This document shows, in pieces, positions 33,077 through 39,462 of a stretch of 64,000 nt of DNA (its first letter is position 1; the number at the start of each line of letters is the position of its first letter). A program made the position numbers and the translations under genes. Source of the DNA: Actinacidiphila epipremni (GTDB lineage Bacteria > Actinomycetota > Actinomycetes > Streptomycetales > Streptomycetaceae). The stretch spans positions 248,001 through 312,000 of the forward strand of contig NZ_JAATEJ010000003.1 in assembly GCF_012034175.1 (NCBI RefSeq), in the 5' to 3' direction. A model generated the notes under the pieces. That model had not been told where the DNA came from. It saw nothing but the letters and a program-made list of their open reading frames with translations, and made no database searches.

Positions 33077-34651
33077 TTACTGCTGGCCCGAAGTGCAGTT
33101 CGGGGCCAGCTTCTGCTCGTCGGGCGTCAGGTCCGGCGTCTGGGCCGGGGTCGGGGTGGTCGTGGTCTTCTTCGGCGCGGTGGTGGGGCTGGTCGTCGGC
33201 GAGGTCGTGGGGGTGCCCTTCTGGCCGGCCAGCGGGGCGCCGGCCGCGCCGCCGGAGCCGTTGACCGTGTCCTCGGCCTTCTTGGCGGCCTCCGCGGCCT
33301 TGGCCGCCTGGTCGGTGGTGGTGCGGAAGGTCTCGACCTTCTTGCAGACCGCGGCCTGCTTGGCCAGCTCGTCGGCCTTGTCGTCGGCCTGGCCGAGGCT
33401 GCTGAGCGCGATGGTGTCGCGCACCTGGTCGCGCTGGTAGGCCGGCAGGTACTTCAGTTCGATGTCGGAGCGGTCCTTGTGGAGCTTCGACAGCTGGATC
33501 CAGGCCAGCTTCTGGTCGATGCCCTGGTAGACCGCGACATGGTCGCCCTTGGCGCCGACGTAATACTGCGTCTGCGCCCAGGCGTACACCCCGTACAGGC
33601 CGCCGCCGGCGACCACGGCGAGCACGACCACACCGATCACCGTGCGCTTGACCCATTTGCGGTTCTTGCGGGGCTTGTCGAGGTCGTCCTGGTGCTCGCC
33701 GAAGGAGCCGAGTGCGGCGCCGCCGGCGGCTGCGGCCACCGGGCCGCCGCTGCCGGGCGGTCCGAACGCACCGGCCGGGCCCGGCTGCTGGGGTGCGCGG
33801 CCGAGCTCGGCGGCCCGGCCGGCCGGGGTCTGCAGGTGCCGGGCGTCGCTGAGCGGCAGCTGGGTGTCGGCGACCGCGCCGACGACCACGGGGGTGTCGT
33901 TGAGGTGGCCGGCCAGGGTGTCGCCGTCGTCGGTGTCGAGCACGTCGGCGACGATGCAGGTGATGTTGTCGGGGCCGCCGCCGCGCAGGGCGAGCTGGAT
34001 CAGCTCCTGGACCGTGTCGTGCGGCGGCTGGTAGCCGGCCAGGGTGTCTTCCAGCGTCTGGTGGCTGACCACGCCGGACAGGCCGTCGGAGCAGATCAGA
34101 TAGCGGTCGCCGACCCGCACCTCGCGGATCGACAGGTCCGGCTCGACGCGCTCACCGCTGCCCAGCGCCCGCATCAGCAGCGAGCGCTGCGGATGGGTGG
34201 TGGCCTCCTCCTCGGTGATCCGCCCCTCGTCGACCAGCCGCTGCACCCACGTGTGGTCCTGGGTGATCTGGGTCAGCACACCGTCGCGCAGCAGATACGC
34301 GCGGGAGTCGCCGACGTGCACCAGGCCGAGCCGCTGGCCCGTCCACAGCAGGGCGGTCAGCGTGGTGCCCATGCCTTCGAGCTGCGGGTCCTCCTGGACC
34401 ATCTGGAGCAGCTGGTCGTTGGCGCGCTGCACCGCCGAGCCGAGCGAGGTCAGGATGTCGGAACCGGGAATGTCGTCGTCGAGCGAGACAATGGTGGAGA
34501 TCACCTCGGACGAGGCGACCTCACCGGCGGCCTGGCCGCCCATGCCGTCGGCGATCGCGAGCAGACGGGGGCCGGCGTAGCCGGAGTCCTCGTTCCCCTC
34601 GCGGATCATGCCCTTGTGCGAACCGGCGGCGAAACGCAGGCTCAGAGACAT
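33077..34651 (-). CDS. pstP: PP2C-type protein phosphatase PstP
   Basis: A 524-residue Ser/Thr phosphatase that reverses PknB-type phosphorylation. The metal-binding motifs are intact: REGNEDSG (Glu/Asp near 18-22), ADGMGGQAAGE (Asp35), HVGDSRAYLL, SDGLSGVV and GGPDNITCIVADV. The catalytic domain covers about 5-240. A long variable linker leads to one membrane helix (around 318-338, VIGVVVLAVVAGGGLYGVYAW), then an extracellular Ala/Lys-rich region and a Thr/Pro-rich tail ending PNCTSGQQ. The ATG 34651 was chosen for GGGGGAGG just ahead and the standard SLSLRFAAGSHKG start. It lies between fhaB and rodA in the operon. Confidence 0.95.
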   Translation of the reverse strand: MSLSLRFAAGSHKGMIREGNEDSGYAGPRLLAIADGMGGQAAGEVASSEVISTIVSLDDDIPGSDILTSLGSAVQRANDQLLQMVQEDPQLEGMGTTLTALLWTGQRLGLVHVGDSRAYLLRDGVLTQITQDHTWVQRLVDEGRITEEEATTHPQRSLLMRALGSGERVEPDLSIREVRVGDRYLICSDGLSGVVSHQTLEDTLAGYQPPHDTVQELIQLALRGGGPDNITCIVADVLDTDDGDTLAGHLNDTPVVVGAVADTQLPLSDARHLQTPAGRAAELGRAPQQPGPAGAFGPPGSGGPVAAAAGGAALGSFGEHQDDLDKPRKNRKWVKRTVIGVVVLAVVAGGGLYGVYAWAQTQYYVGAKGDHVAVYQGIDQKLAWIQLSKLHKDRSDIELKYLPAYQRDQVRDTIALSSLGQADDKADELAKQAAVCKKVETFRTTTDQAAKAAEAAKKAEDTVNGSGGAAGAPLAGQKGTPTTSPTTSPTTAPKKTTTTPTPAQTPDLTPDEQKLAPNCTSGQQ

Positions 34652-34738
34652 GCGCACCTCCCCCGTCGGCTCCGGGTACATCCGCACGCTGCCCACCCTC
34701 TCGCTCGCGCGTCGTGGCTCCGCTCGCCCATTGTGCGA

Positions 34739-35260
34739 CTACTTCCGCAGCTCGATGACGGTCTTGCCGATGCGGATCGGCGCACCCAGCGGGACCGGCG
34801 TGGGCGTGGTGAGCCGGTTCCGGTCGAGATAGGTGCCGTTGGTGGATCCCAGGTCCTCGACGATCCACTGGCCGTCGCGGTCCGGGTAGATCCTGGCATG
34901 CCGGCTGGACGCGTAGTCGTCGTCGAGGACGATGGTCGAGTCGTGCGCCCGGCCGAGCGTGATGGTCTGGCCCTGGAGGGCCACCGTCGTGCCGGCCAGC
35001 GACCCCTCGGCGACCACCAGCTTGGTGGGCGCGCCGCGGCGCTGCCGGCTGCTCTGCGCCGGTTGCTGCTGGCCGCGCCGGTCCTGCGCGGCCTGCTGGC
35101 GCTGCTGCGGGGGCCGCGCGGCGGCGTCCCGGCGGCCCGCTCGCTGGGTCACCCGGGTCCCGAAGAGGTCGCTGCGGATGACCTGCACCGCGACGATCAC
35201 GAACAGCCACAGAACGGCGAGGAAACCCAACCGCATGACCGTCAGGGTCAGCTCTGACAT
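34739..35260 (-). CDS. fhaB: FHA-domain protein FhaB
   Basis: A 173-residue membrane-anchored phosphothreonine reader. It has one N-terminal helix (around residues 5-28, VMRLGFLAVLWLFVIVAVQVI), a Gln/Arg-rich linker and a C-terminal FHA domain with the full motif set: ITLGRAHDSTIVLDDDYASSRHARI (Gly-Arg, Ser, His) and GSTNGTYLD. FhaB homologues in mycobacteria interact with the division machinery; here the role is inferred from family and operon. It starts 10 bases after fhaA. Confidence 0.95.
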   Translation of the reverse strand: MSELTLTVMRLGFLAVLWLFVIVAVQVIRSDLFGTRVTQRAGRRDAAARPPQQRQQAAQDRRGQQQPAQSSRQRRGAPTKLVVAEGSLAGTTVALQGQTITLGRAHDSTIVLDDDYASSRHARIYPDRDGQWIVEDLGSTNGTYLDRNRLTTPTPVPLGAPIRIGKTVIELRK

Positions 35261-35270
35261 TGGCCCCGCT

Positions 35271-36191
35271 TCACCCTTCGGCTTGCCGGTAGACGATGGT
35301 GGTGCTCCCCACGACAATGCGGGAGCCGTCGCGGAGCGTAGCGCGCTGGGTGTGCTGCCCGTCCACCACAATGCCGTTTGTCGACCCGAGGTCCTGCACG
35401 AGCGAGGGCATGCCGACCCGGATCTCGCAGTGTTTGCGCGATACGCCCGGGTCGTCCACCCGCACGTCGGCCTCGGTGGAGCGGCCGAGGACGAGGGTCT
35501 GCTTGGAGATCTGGTGCCGGACCCCGTTGATCTCGATCCAGCGCCGCAGCGACGCGCCGGGTGCCCCGGGCGGCAGCGCGGTGCCGGGCAGCCGGGTGAC
35601 CGCCGCGGGCGGCCGGGCTCCGGCGGGCGGCGGGGCCGCGGGCATCGGCGGCGGGCCGGCCGGGCGCTGCGGGCCGGCGCCGTGCGGGACGGGCTGCCCG
35701 CCGGCCGGCGGGTAACCCGCGTGCGGCTGCGGATAGCCCTGCGGGGCCTGCGCGTAGGGCGCCTGGTAGCCCTGCTGCTGCCCCTGCGGGAACTGCGGCT
35801 GCTGGTGCTGCGACTCGCTGGACGCCAGGGTGCGGCTGCGCACCCGGTAGAGCCCGGTGTCGAGGTCGGCGGCCCGCTCCAGGTGCACCTTGATGGTGCC
35901 CATGAAGGTGTAGCGCTGCTGCTTGGCGTAGTCCCTGACCATGCCGGCCAGTTCGTCGCCCAGCTGGATCGCGTACGGGCTCAGCCGCTCGAAGTCGGGG
36001 GTGCTCAACTCCACGATGAAGTCGTTGGGGACGACCGTGCGGTCCCGGTTCCAGATCGTGGCGTTGTTGTCGCACTCGCGCTGCAGTGCGCCGGCGATCT
36101 CGACGGGCTGCACCTCGCTCTTGAACACCTTGGCGAAGGTGCCGTTCACCAGGCCTTCGAGCCGCTGCTCAAAGCGCTTCATCACTCCCAC
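35271..36191 (-). CDS. fhaA: FHA-domain protein FhaA with N-terminal DUF3662 domain
   Basis: A 306-residue cytoplasmic phosphopeptide-binding protein and first gene of the operon. Residues 1-120 are the DUF3662 domain (VMKRFEQRLEGLVNGTFAKVF, EIAGALQRECDNNA, VVPNDFIVELS). A Gln/Pro/Tyr-rich disordered linker (around 130-210) follows, and a C-terminal FHA domain (VLGRSTEADVRVDDPGVSRKHCEI, then DLGSTNGIVVDG) ends the protein. In mycobacteria FhaA binds phosphorylated MviN-type pseudokinase and tunes wall synthesis. The start is a GTG (36191) with GAGGGAGGTG ahead. Confidence 0.95.
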   Translation of the reverse strand: MGVMKRFEQRLEGLVNGTFAKVFKSEVQPVEIAGALQRECDNNATIWNRDRTVVPNDFIVELSTPDFERLSPYAIQLGDELAGMVRDYAKQQRYTFMGTIKVHLERAADLDTGLYRVRSRTLASSESQHQQPQFPQGQQQGYQAPYAQAPQGYPQPHAGYPPAGGQPVPHGAGPQRPAGPPPMPAAPPPAGARPPAAVTRLPGTALPPGAPGASLRRWIEINGVRHQISKQTLVLGRSTEADVRVDDPGVSRKHCEIRVGMPSLVQDLGSTNGIVVDGQHTQRATLRDGSRIVVGSTTIVYRQAEG

Positions 36192-36589
36192 GGGGCACCT
36201 CCCTCCTCGGGCCTTCCTCCGAGTCGAATCCGATACTGCTTACTGATCGTATCCACGCTCGGGAAAAACCAGTGGTTCCCCGGACGCGCTGGACAGAGGC
36301 AGTGTCAACCCTCACACGCCCGCACTTCCCCTTGCCCCGCCACAGCGATGGTAGGTCCGGCTCCGTGCCCAGTCCCCCCAGTGTCCCGCACCACCGCGTA
36401 CCCCCGTGCCGTCTCCCCGCAACCTGTCACTTCCCTCCCTCCGCCCCGTTCACCCCCGGTCCGGCCGGGGCCAAACGGATGTGATTCCACCCCATGGCCC
36501 GTGCTAATCTTCTGCATGTCGGAAGGCGCTCCACCTCACCCGGACCGAACAGTCCACCGGATGTGTGAGCATCGAACGACAGCACCCAT
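36192..36589. other. Intergenic region between fhaA and tRNA-Leu
   Basis: About 400 bases without a convincing gene. It must hold the fhaA operon promoter (reading left): TACGAT on the minus strand near 36245 is a possible -10. A palindromic stretch GGGAAAAACCAGTGGTTCCC lies at 36262-36281, with a central AACCA-G-TGGTT, and could be an operator. For tRNA-Leu, a TAATCT -10-like element at 36505-36510 lies about 80 bases upstream of the tRNA. Confidence 0.5.
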
Positions 36590-36676
36590 GCGCGGGTGGC
36601 GGAATAGGCAGACGCGCTGGATTCAGGTTCCAGTGCCCGAAAGGGCGTGGGGGTTCAACTCCCCCCTCGCGCACCA
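36590..36676 (+). tRNA. tRNA-Leu (CAG anticodon), CCA encoded
   Basis: An 87-nt class II tRNA. Acceptor arms GCGCGGG and CTCGCGC pair (one G-T), and discriminator A is followed by an encoded CCA (36674-36676). The anticodon arm CTGGATTCAGGTTCCAG reads CAG. The long variable arm TGCCCGAAAGGGCG and the T-arm GGGGGTTCAACTCCCCC are clear. Confidence 0.96.
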
Positions 36677-36683
36677 TGTGAGG

Positions 36684-36717
36684 CCCCCGTTCCGGAGAGA
36701 TCCGGGGCGGGGGTTTT
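36684..36717 (+). terminator. Terminator after tRNA-Leu
   Basis: A stem CCCCCG-TTCCGG pairs with CCGGGG-CGGGGG (two T-G pairs) around an AGAGAT loop and is followed by TTTT. Confidence 0.75.
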
Positions 36718-36777
36718 CGCGTGCCCGGACGGGGTTGCCGGGCCGGAGGCGTCCGACCCGGCGTACAGGTCGGGGCG

Positions 36778-37323
36778 TCAGGCCAGGCGGGCGCGGACGC
36801 GCTCGGGGTAGCGGGCGGTGAAGACCGCGGGGACGGCGAAGCCGGCTATCTGGAGCGGGACGGACACCGCGGAGCCGAGGTGGGCGGCGCTCGCCCCCGC
36901 AAGGAGCGCGGCGGTGACGGTGAAGGCGGCGGCCCACGCGGTGGTCAGCACCACGTTGACCCGCAGGAACACCGGGTTCTCCCACAGCTCGGGCGGGGTC
37001 TGGCGGCGGGCTATGCCCAGGGTGAAGGGGCGGTGCAGCGCCAGCCCGGCCCAGGCGGTCAGTGCGAGCCAGCCGAGGGAGAGCGCGCCGGTGTAGTGCT
37101 GCACGGGGCTGTCGCCGCGGGCGAAGGAGAAGGCGGTCAGCGCGGCGAACCAGACGACCGTGCTGTGCTCCAGGATCAGCGCCTGCGCGGCGACGCCCGC
37201 CCTGCGGTCCTGCACCACCCGGTGCAGCCCCAGCAGCAGGCCGGCCAGCGCACCCCACTGCCAGCCGGCCGGCGAGACGGCGGCGAAGGCGATCCACGGG
37301 ACGAAGCCGCGCAGGTAGTTCAT
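36778..37323 (-). CDS. Polytopic membrane protein of unknown function
   Basis: A 181-residue protein with about five or six hydrophobic segments (FVPWIAFAAV; WGALAGLLLGLH; STVVWFAALTAFSFA; ALSLGWLALTAWAGLAL; VVLTTAWAAAFTVTAALLAG; LQIAGFAVPAVF) and a short basic C-terminus ending ARYPERVRARLA. I do not recognise the family. The ATG has GAGGGGGA at the right distance. It is divergent from the PadR gene, with two 22-bp direct repeats between them close to the regulator start, so it is the likely PadR target. PadR regulators often control membrane transport or detoxification proteins. Confidence 0.75.
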   Translation of the reverse strand: MNYLRGFVPWIAFAAVSPAGWQWGALAGLLLGLHRVVQDRRAGVAAQALILEHSTVVWFAALTAFSFARGDSPVQHYTGALSLGWLALTAWAGLALHRPFTLGIARRQTPPELWENPVFLRVNVVLTTAWAAAFTVTAALLAGASAAHLGSAVSVPLQIAGFAVPAVFTARYPERVRARLA

Positions 37324-37424
37324 CTTTCCCCCTCGGTAGAGGCCCGGGCGCGGTCGGACGCGAGTACGAGTGCGGATGCGCCACGGGCCGTCGGTGTGTC
37401 CGGCGTGCTGCCGTATTCCAACTC

Positions 37425-37475
37425 TGACATGTCGAGAGTGGAAGGTCAAGGGTTGACCTGTCGAGACTGGAAGGT
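37425..37475. promoter_or_regulatory. 22-bp direct repeat in the PadR divergent promoter
   Basis: TGACATGTCGAGAGTGGAAGGT (given as TGACATGTCGA-GAGTGGAAGGT) at 37425-37446 is repeated with two mismatches at 37454-37475, 29 bp apart. The first copy overlaps an imperfect dyad, TCCAACTC and GAGAGTGGA. The second copy ends 14 bases before the PadR start. These are likely PadR binding sites giving autoregulation and control of the divergent membrane gene. Confidence 0.65.
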
Positions 37476-37488
37476 ACGATGATGTGCC

Positions 37489-38019
37489 ATGAGCCTTCGC
37501 CACGCGGTTCTCGGACTGCTCGCCGATCGCACGGCCAGCGGCTACGACCTGATGAAGCTGTTCGACTCCTCGCTCGCCAACGTCTGGCCGGCCACGCAGA
37601 GCCAGGTCTACGGCGAGCTGGGCAAGCTCGCCGGCGCCGGCCTGCTGGAGGTGGCGGCCGAGGGCCCGCGCGGCCGTAAGGAATACGCCATCACCGAGTC
37701 GGGCCTGGCCGAGCTGCGCAGCTGGCTGATCGACACCCGGCCGGACCGCACCCGGCGCAGCGAGACGCTGCTGCGGGTCTTCTTCCTCGGCGTCCTCTCC
37801 CGGGTCGAGGCGATCACCTACCTCAGCCTGGAGGCGGACCGCGCCGCCGCCGAGCACGAGGAGCTGGAAGGGCTCGAAGCGTCGGTGGACTGGGGCGACG
37901 ACCAGATCTCCGTCTACGGCCGGCTCGCCCTCGCCTACGGCCTGCGGCTGACCGCCATGCAGCAGGAGTGGGCCGAGTGGGCCCGCGGCCAGGTCGCCGC
38001 CCGCCTCCCGGCCGACTGA
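37489..38019 (+). CDS. PadR family transcriptional regulator
   Basis: A 176-residue regulator with the PadR winged helix (residues 1-80: MSLRHAVLGLLADRTASGYDLMKLF, then PATQSQVYGELGKLAGAGLLEV and GRKEYAITESG) and a C-terminal Vir-like helical dimerisation domain (around 90-170) of the subfamily-2 type. The start ATG lies shortly after the second direct repeat; upstream purines are weak (GGAAGG). It is divergent from the membrane gene at 36778-37323. PadR proteins respond to phenolics, drugs or other small molecules; the ligand cannot be predicted. Confidence 0.92.
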   Translation: MSLRHAVLGLLADRTASGYDLMKLFDSSLANVWPATQSQVYGELGKLAGAGLLEVAAEGPRGRKEYAITESGLAELRSWLIDTRPDRTRRSETLLRVFFLGVLSRVEAITYLSLEADRAAAEHEELEGLEASVDWGDDQISVYGRLALAYGLRLTAMQQEWAEWARGQVAARLPAD

Positions 38020-38214
38020 CGCGGGGCCCCGGCCCGTGAGGACCCCGGCCCGTAAGGACCCCGGGACCGGCTCATGGGGGACCCCGGCGGCACGCCGGGT
38101 GCGGATAGCTGGCAGGGTGCGGGGAACCGGGGCACTGTGGTGTCCGTTGGACCCATTGGGCAAAGGAATCGTCAAGTGGCGCGGCCCGCGCCGGAATGAG
38201 CAGGGAGATCCATC

Positions 38215-38790
38215 ATGGGTGTCAGCCTTTCCAAAGGCGGCAATGTCTCACTGACGAAGGAGGCCCCCGGACTCACGGCGGTCACCGTCGGCCTGGGCTG
38301 GGACGTCCGTACGACCACCGGCACGGACTTTGACCTCGACGCGAGCGCGCTGCTGCTCGACGCCTCCGGCAAGGTCGTGTCCGACAAGCACTTCGTCTTC
38401 TTCAACAACCTCAAGAGCCCCGACGGCTCGGTCGAGCACACCGGCGACAACCTCACCGGTGAGGGCGAGGGCGACGACGAGGCGATCAACGTCAACCTGG
38501 CCGCCGTCCCCGCCGAGGTCGACAAGATCGTCTTCCCGGTCTCGATCTACGACGGCGAGACGCGCCAGCAGAGCTTCGGCCAGGTGCGCAACGCCTTCAT
38601 CCGGGTCGTCAACCAGGCCGGCGGCACGGAGATCGCCCGCTACGACCTGACCGAGGACGCCTCGACCGAGACCGCCATGGTCTTCGGCGAGCTGTACCGC
38701 AACGGCGCGGAGTGGAAGTTCCGCGCGGTCGGCCAGGGGTACGCCTCCGGCCTGCGCGGCATCGCGCAGGACTTCGGCGTCAACCTCTGA
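38215..38790 (+). CDS. TerD family (tellurium-resistance type) calcium-binding protein
   Basis: A 191-residue cytoplasmic protein of the TerD domain family. Signatures are [41 protein letters not shown] (Ca-binding Asp cluster), [31 protein letters not shown] and [19 protein letters not shown]. Calcium-coordinating Asp residues are all present. Streptomyces has many TerD paralogues linked to stress response and differentiation; a tellurite role is not implied. The ATG has AGGGAGA ahead. The gene is alone, with short tandem repeats and a hairpin downstream. Confidence 0.95.
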   Translation: MGVSLSKGGNVSLTKEAPGLTAVTVGLGWDVRTTTGTDFDLDASALLLDASGKVVSDKHFVFFNNLKSPDGSVEHTGDNLTGEGEGDDEAINVNLAAVPAEVDKIVFPVSIYDGETRQQSFGQVRNAFIRVVNQAGGTEIARYDLTEDASTETAMVFGELYRNGAEWKFRAVGQGYASGLRGIAQDFGVNL

Positions 38791-38846
38791 CGTACGCCGA
38801 CCTCTGACGTACGCCCGTTTTCTGACGTACGCCGACCCCTGACGTA
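38787..38846 (+). repeat. Four tandem CTGACGTA units after terD-like gene
   Basis: CTGACGTACGCCGAC-type units begin at 38787, 38804, 38822 and 38839 (period 17-18 bp). The first overlaps the TerD stop codon. It could be slippage-derived or an attachment point for a regulator. Confidence 0.7.
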
Positions 38847-38885
38847 GCAGCGGACGCCCGGCGTAGGCACCCGCCGACGTACCAC

Positions 38886-38929
38886 GAGCCCCGCCGCGCC
38901 GCCCGTGCACCGGGCGGCGGGCGGGGCTC
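38886..38929. terminator. Hairpin between convergent TerD and MarR genes
   Basis: GAGCCCCGCC (38886-38895) and CCGCCCG pair with CGGGCGG and GGCGGGGCTC (38920-38929) around a TGCAC loop. It overlaps the MarR stop codon and may serve both genes. Confidence 0.6.
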
Positions 38930-39362
38930 ACGGGTGTGCGGCGGCGTCCGCGTTGTAGCGGACCAGGTAGGAGGCGAAGCGCGCGAGGTCCTCGGGGTCC
39001 CAGTCGGCGAGCCGGGCCTGGATCGACTCCTGGCGGCTGGAGCGGGCCGAGGCGAGGATCTCCTCGCCGCCGGGCGCCAGGTGCAGCAGCTGCACCCGGT
39101 GGTCGCTCTCGTCCACCCGGCGCTCGATGAAGCCCATCTTCTCCAGCGCCGCGACCTGGCGGCTCACGGTGGACTTGTCGAGCATGTAGTGCGCGGCGAG
39201 ATCGGTGGCCCGGCAGCCCTGCCGCTCCTCCAGGTGGGACAGGATCGTGTACGACACGAGCGACAGCTCAGGGTGCATACGCGCCGCGGTGGCCCGGGCG
39301 CGGCGGGCGAACGCGGTCAGTTCACGCTGGACGACGTCGAGCGACGACTCCCGTGCGGCCAT
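38928..39362 (-). CDS. MarR family transcriptional regulator
   Basis: A 144-residue winged-helix regulator: LSLVSYTILSHLEERQGCRATDLAAHYMLDKSTVSRQVAALEKMGFIERRVDESDHRVQLLHL-type order, with the recognition helix DKSTVSRQVAALE and the D-H-R-V-Q wing. Typical length. The start ATG (39362) is 100 bp from the stop of the SpoIIE-type gene on the same strand. A TGCACT-N10-AGTGCA repeat at 39435-39456 lies in its promoter. There is no obvious target gene next door, so it may act on itself and elsewhere. Confidence 0.92.
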   Translation of the reverse strand: MAARESSLDVVQRELTAFARRARATAARMHPELSLVSYTILSHLEERQGCRATDLAAHYMLDKSTVSRQVAALEKMGFIERRVDESDHRVQLLHLAPGGEEILASARSSRQESIQARLADWDPEDLARFASYLVRYNADAAAHP

Positions 39363-39434
39363 GGCGGCGACTCCTCACACCGGTCCCGCGGGCGGCCGGC
39401 GGCCCGGCCGGTGCGGCACGGCGACCTCCCTGCG

Positions 39435-39456
39435 TGCACTTGTGTTGTAGAGTGCA
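39435..39456. promoter_or_regulatory. Inverted repeat TGCACT-N10-AGTGCA upstream of the MarR gene
   Basis: Perfect 6-bp arms lie 73-94 bp upstream of the MarR start. The right arm also belongs to a GTTG-N7-CAAC repeat. It is a likely autoregulatory operator. Confidence 0.45.
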
Positions 39457-39462
39457 ACGATA

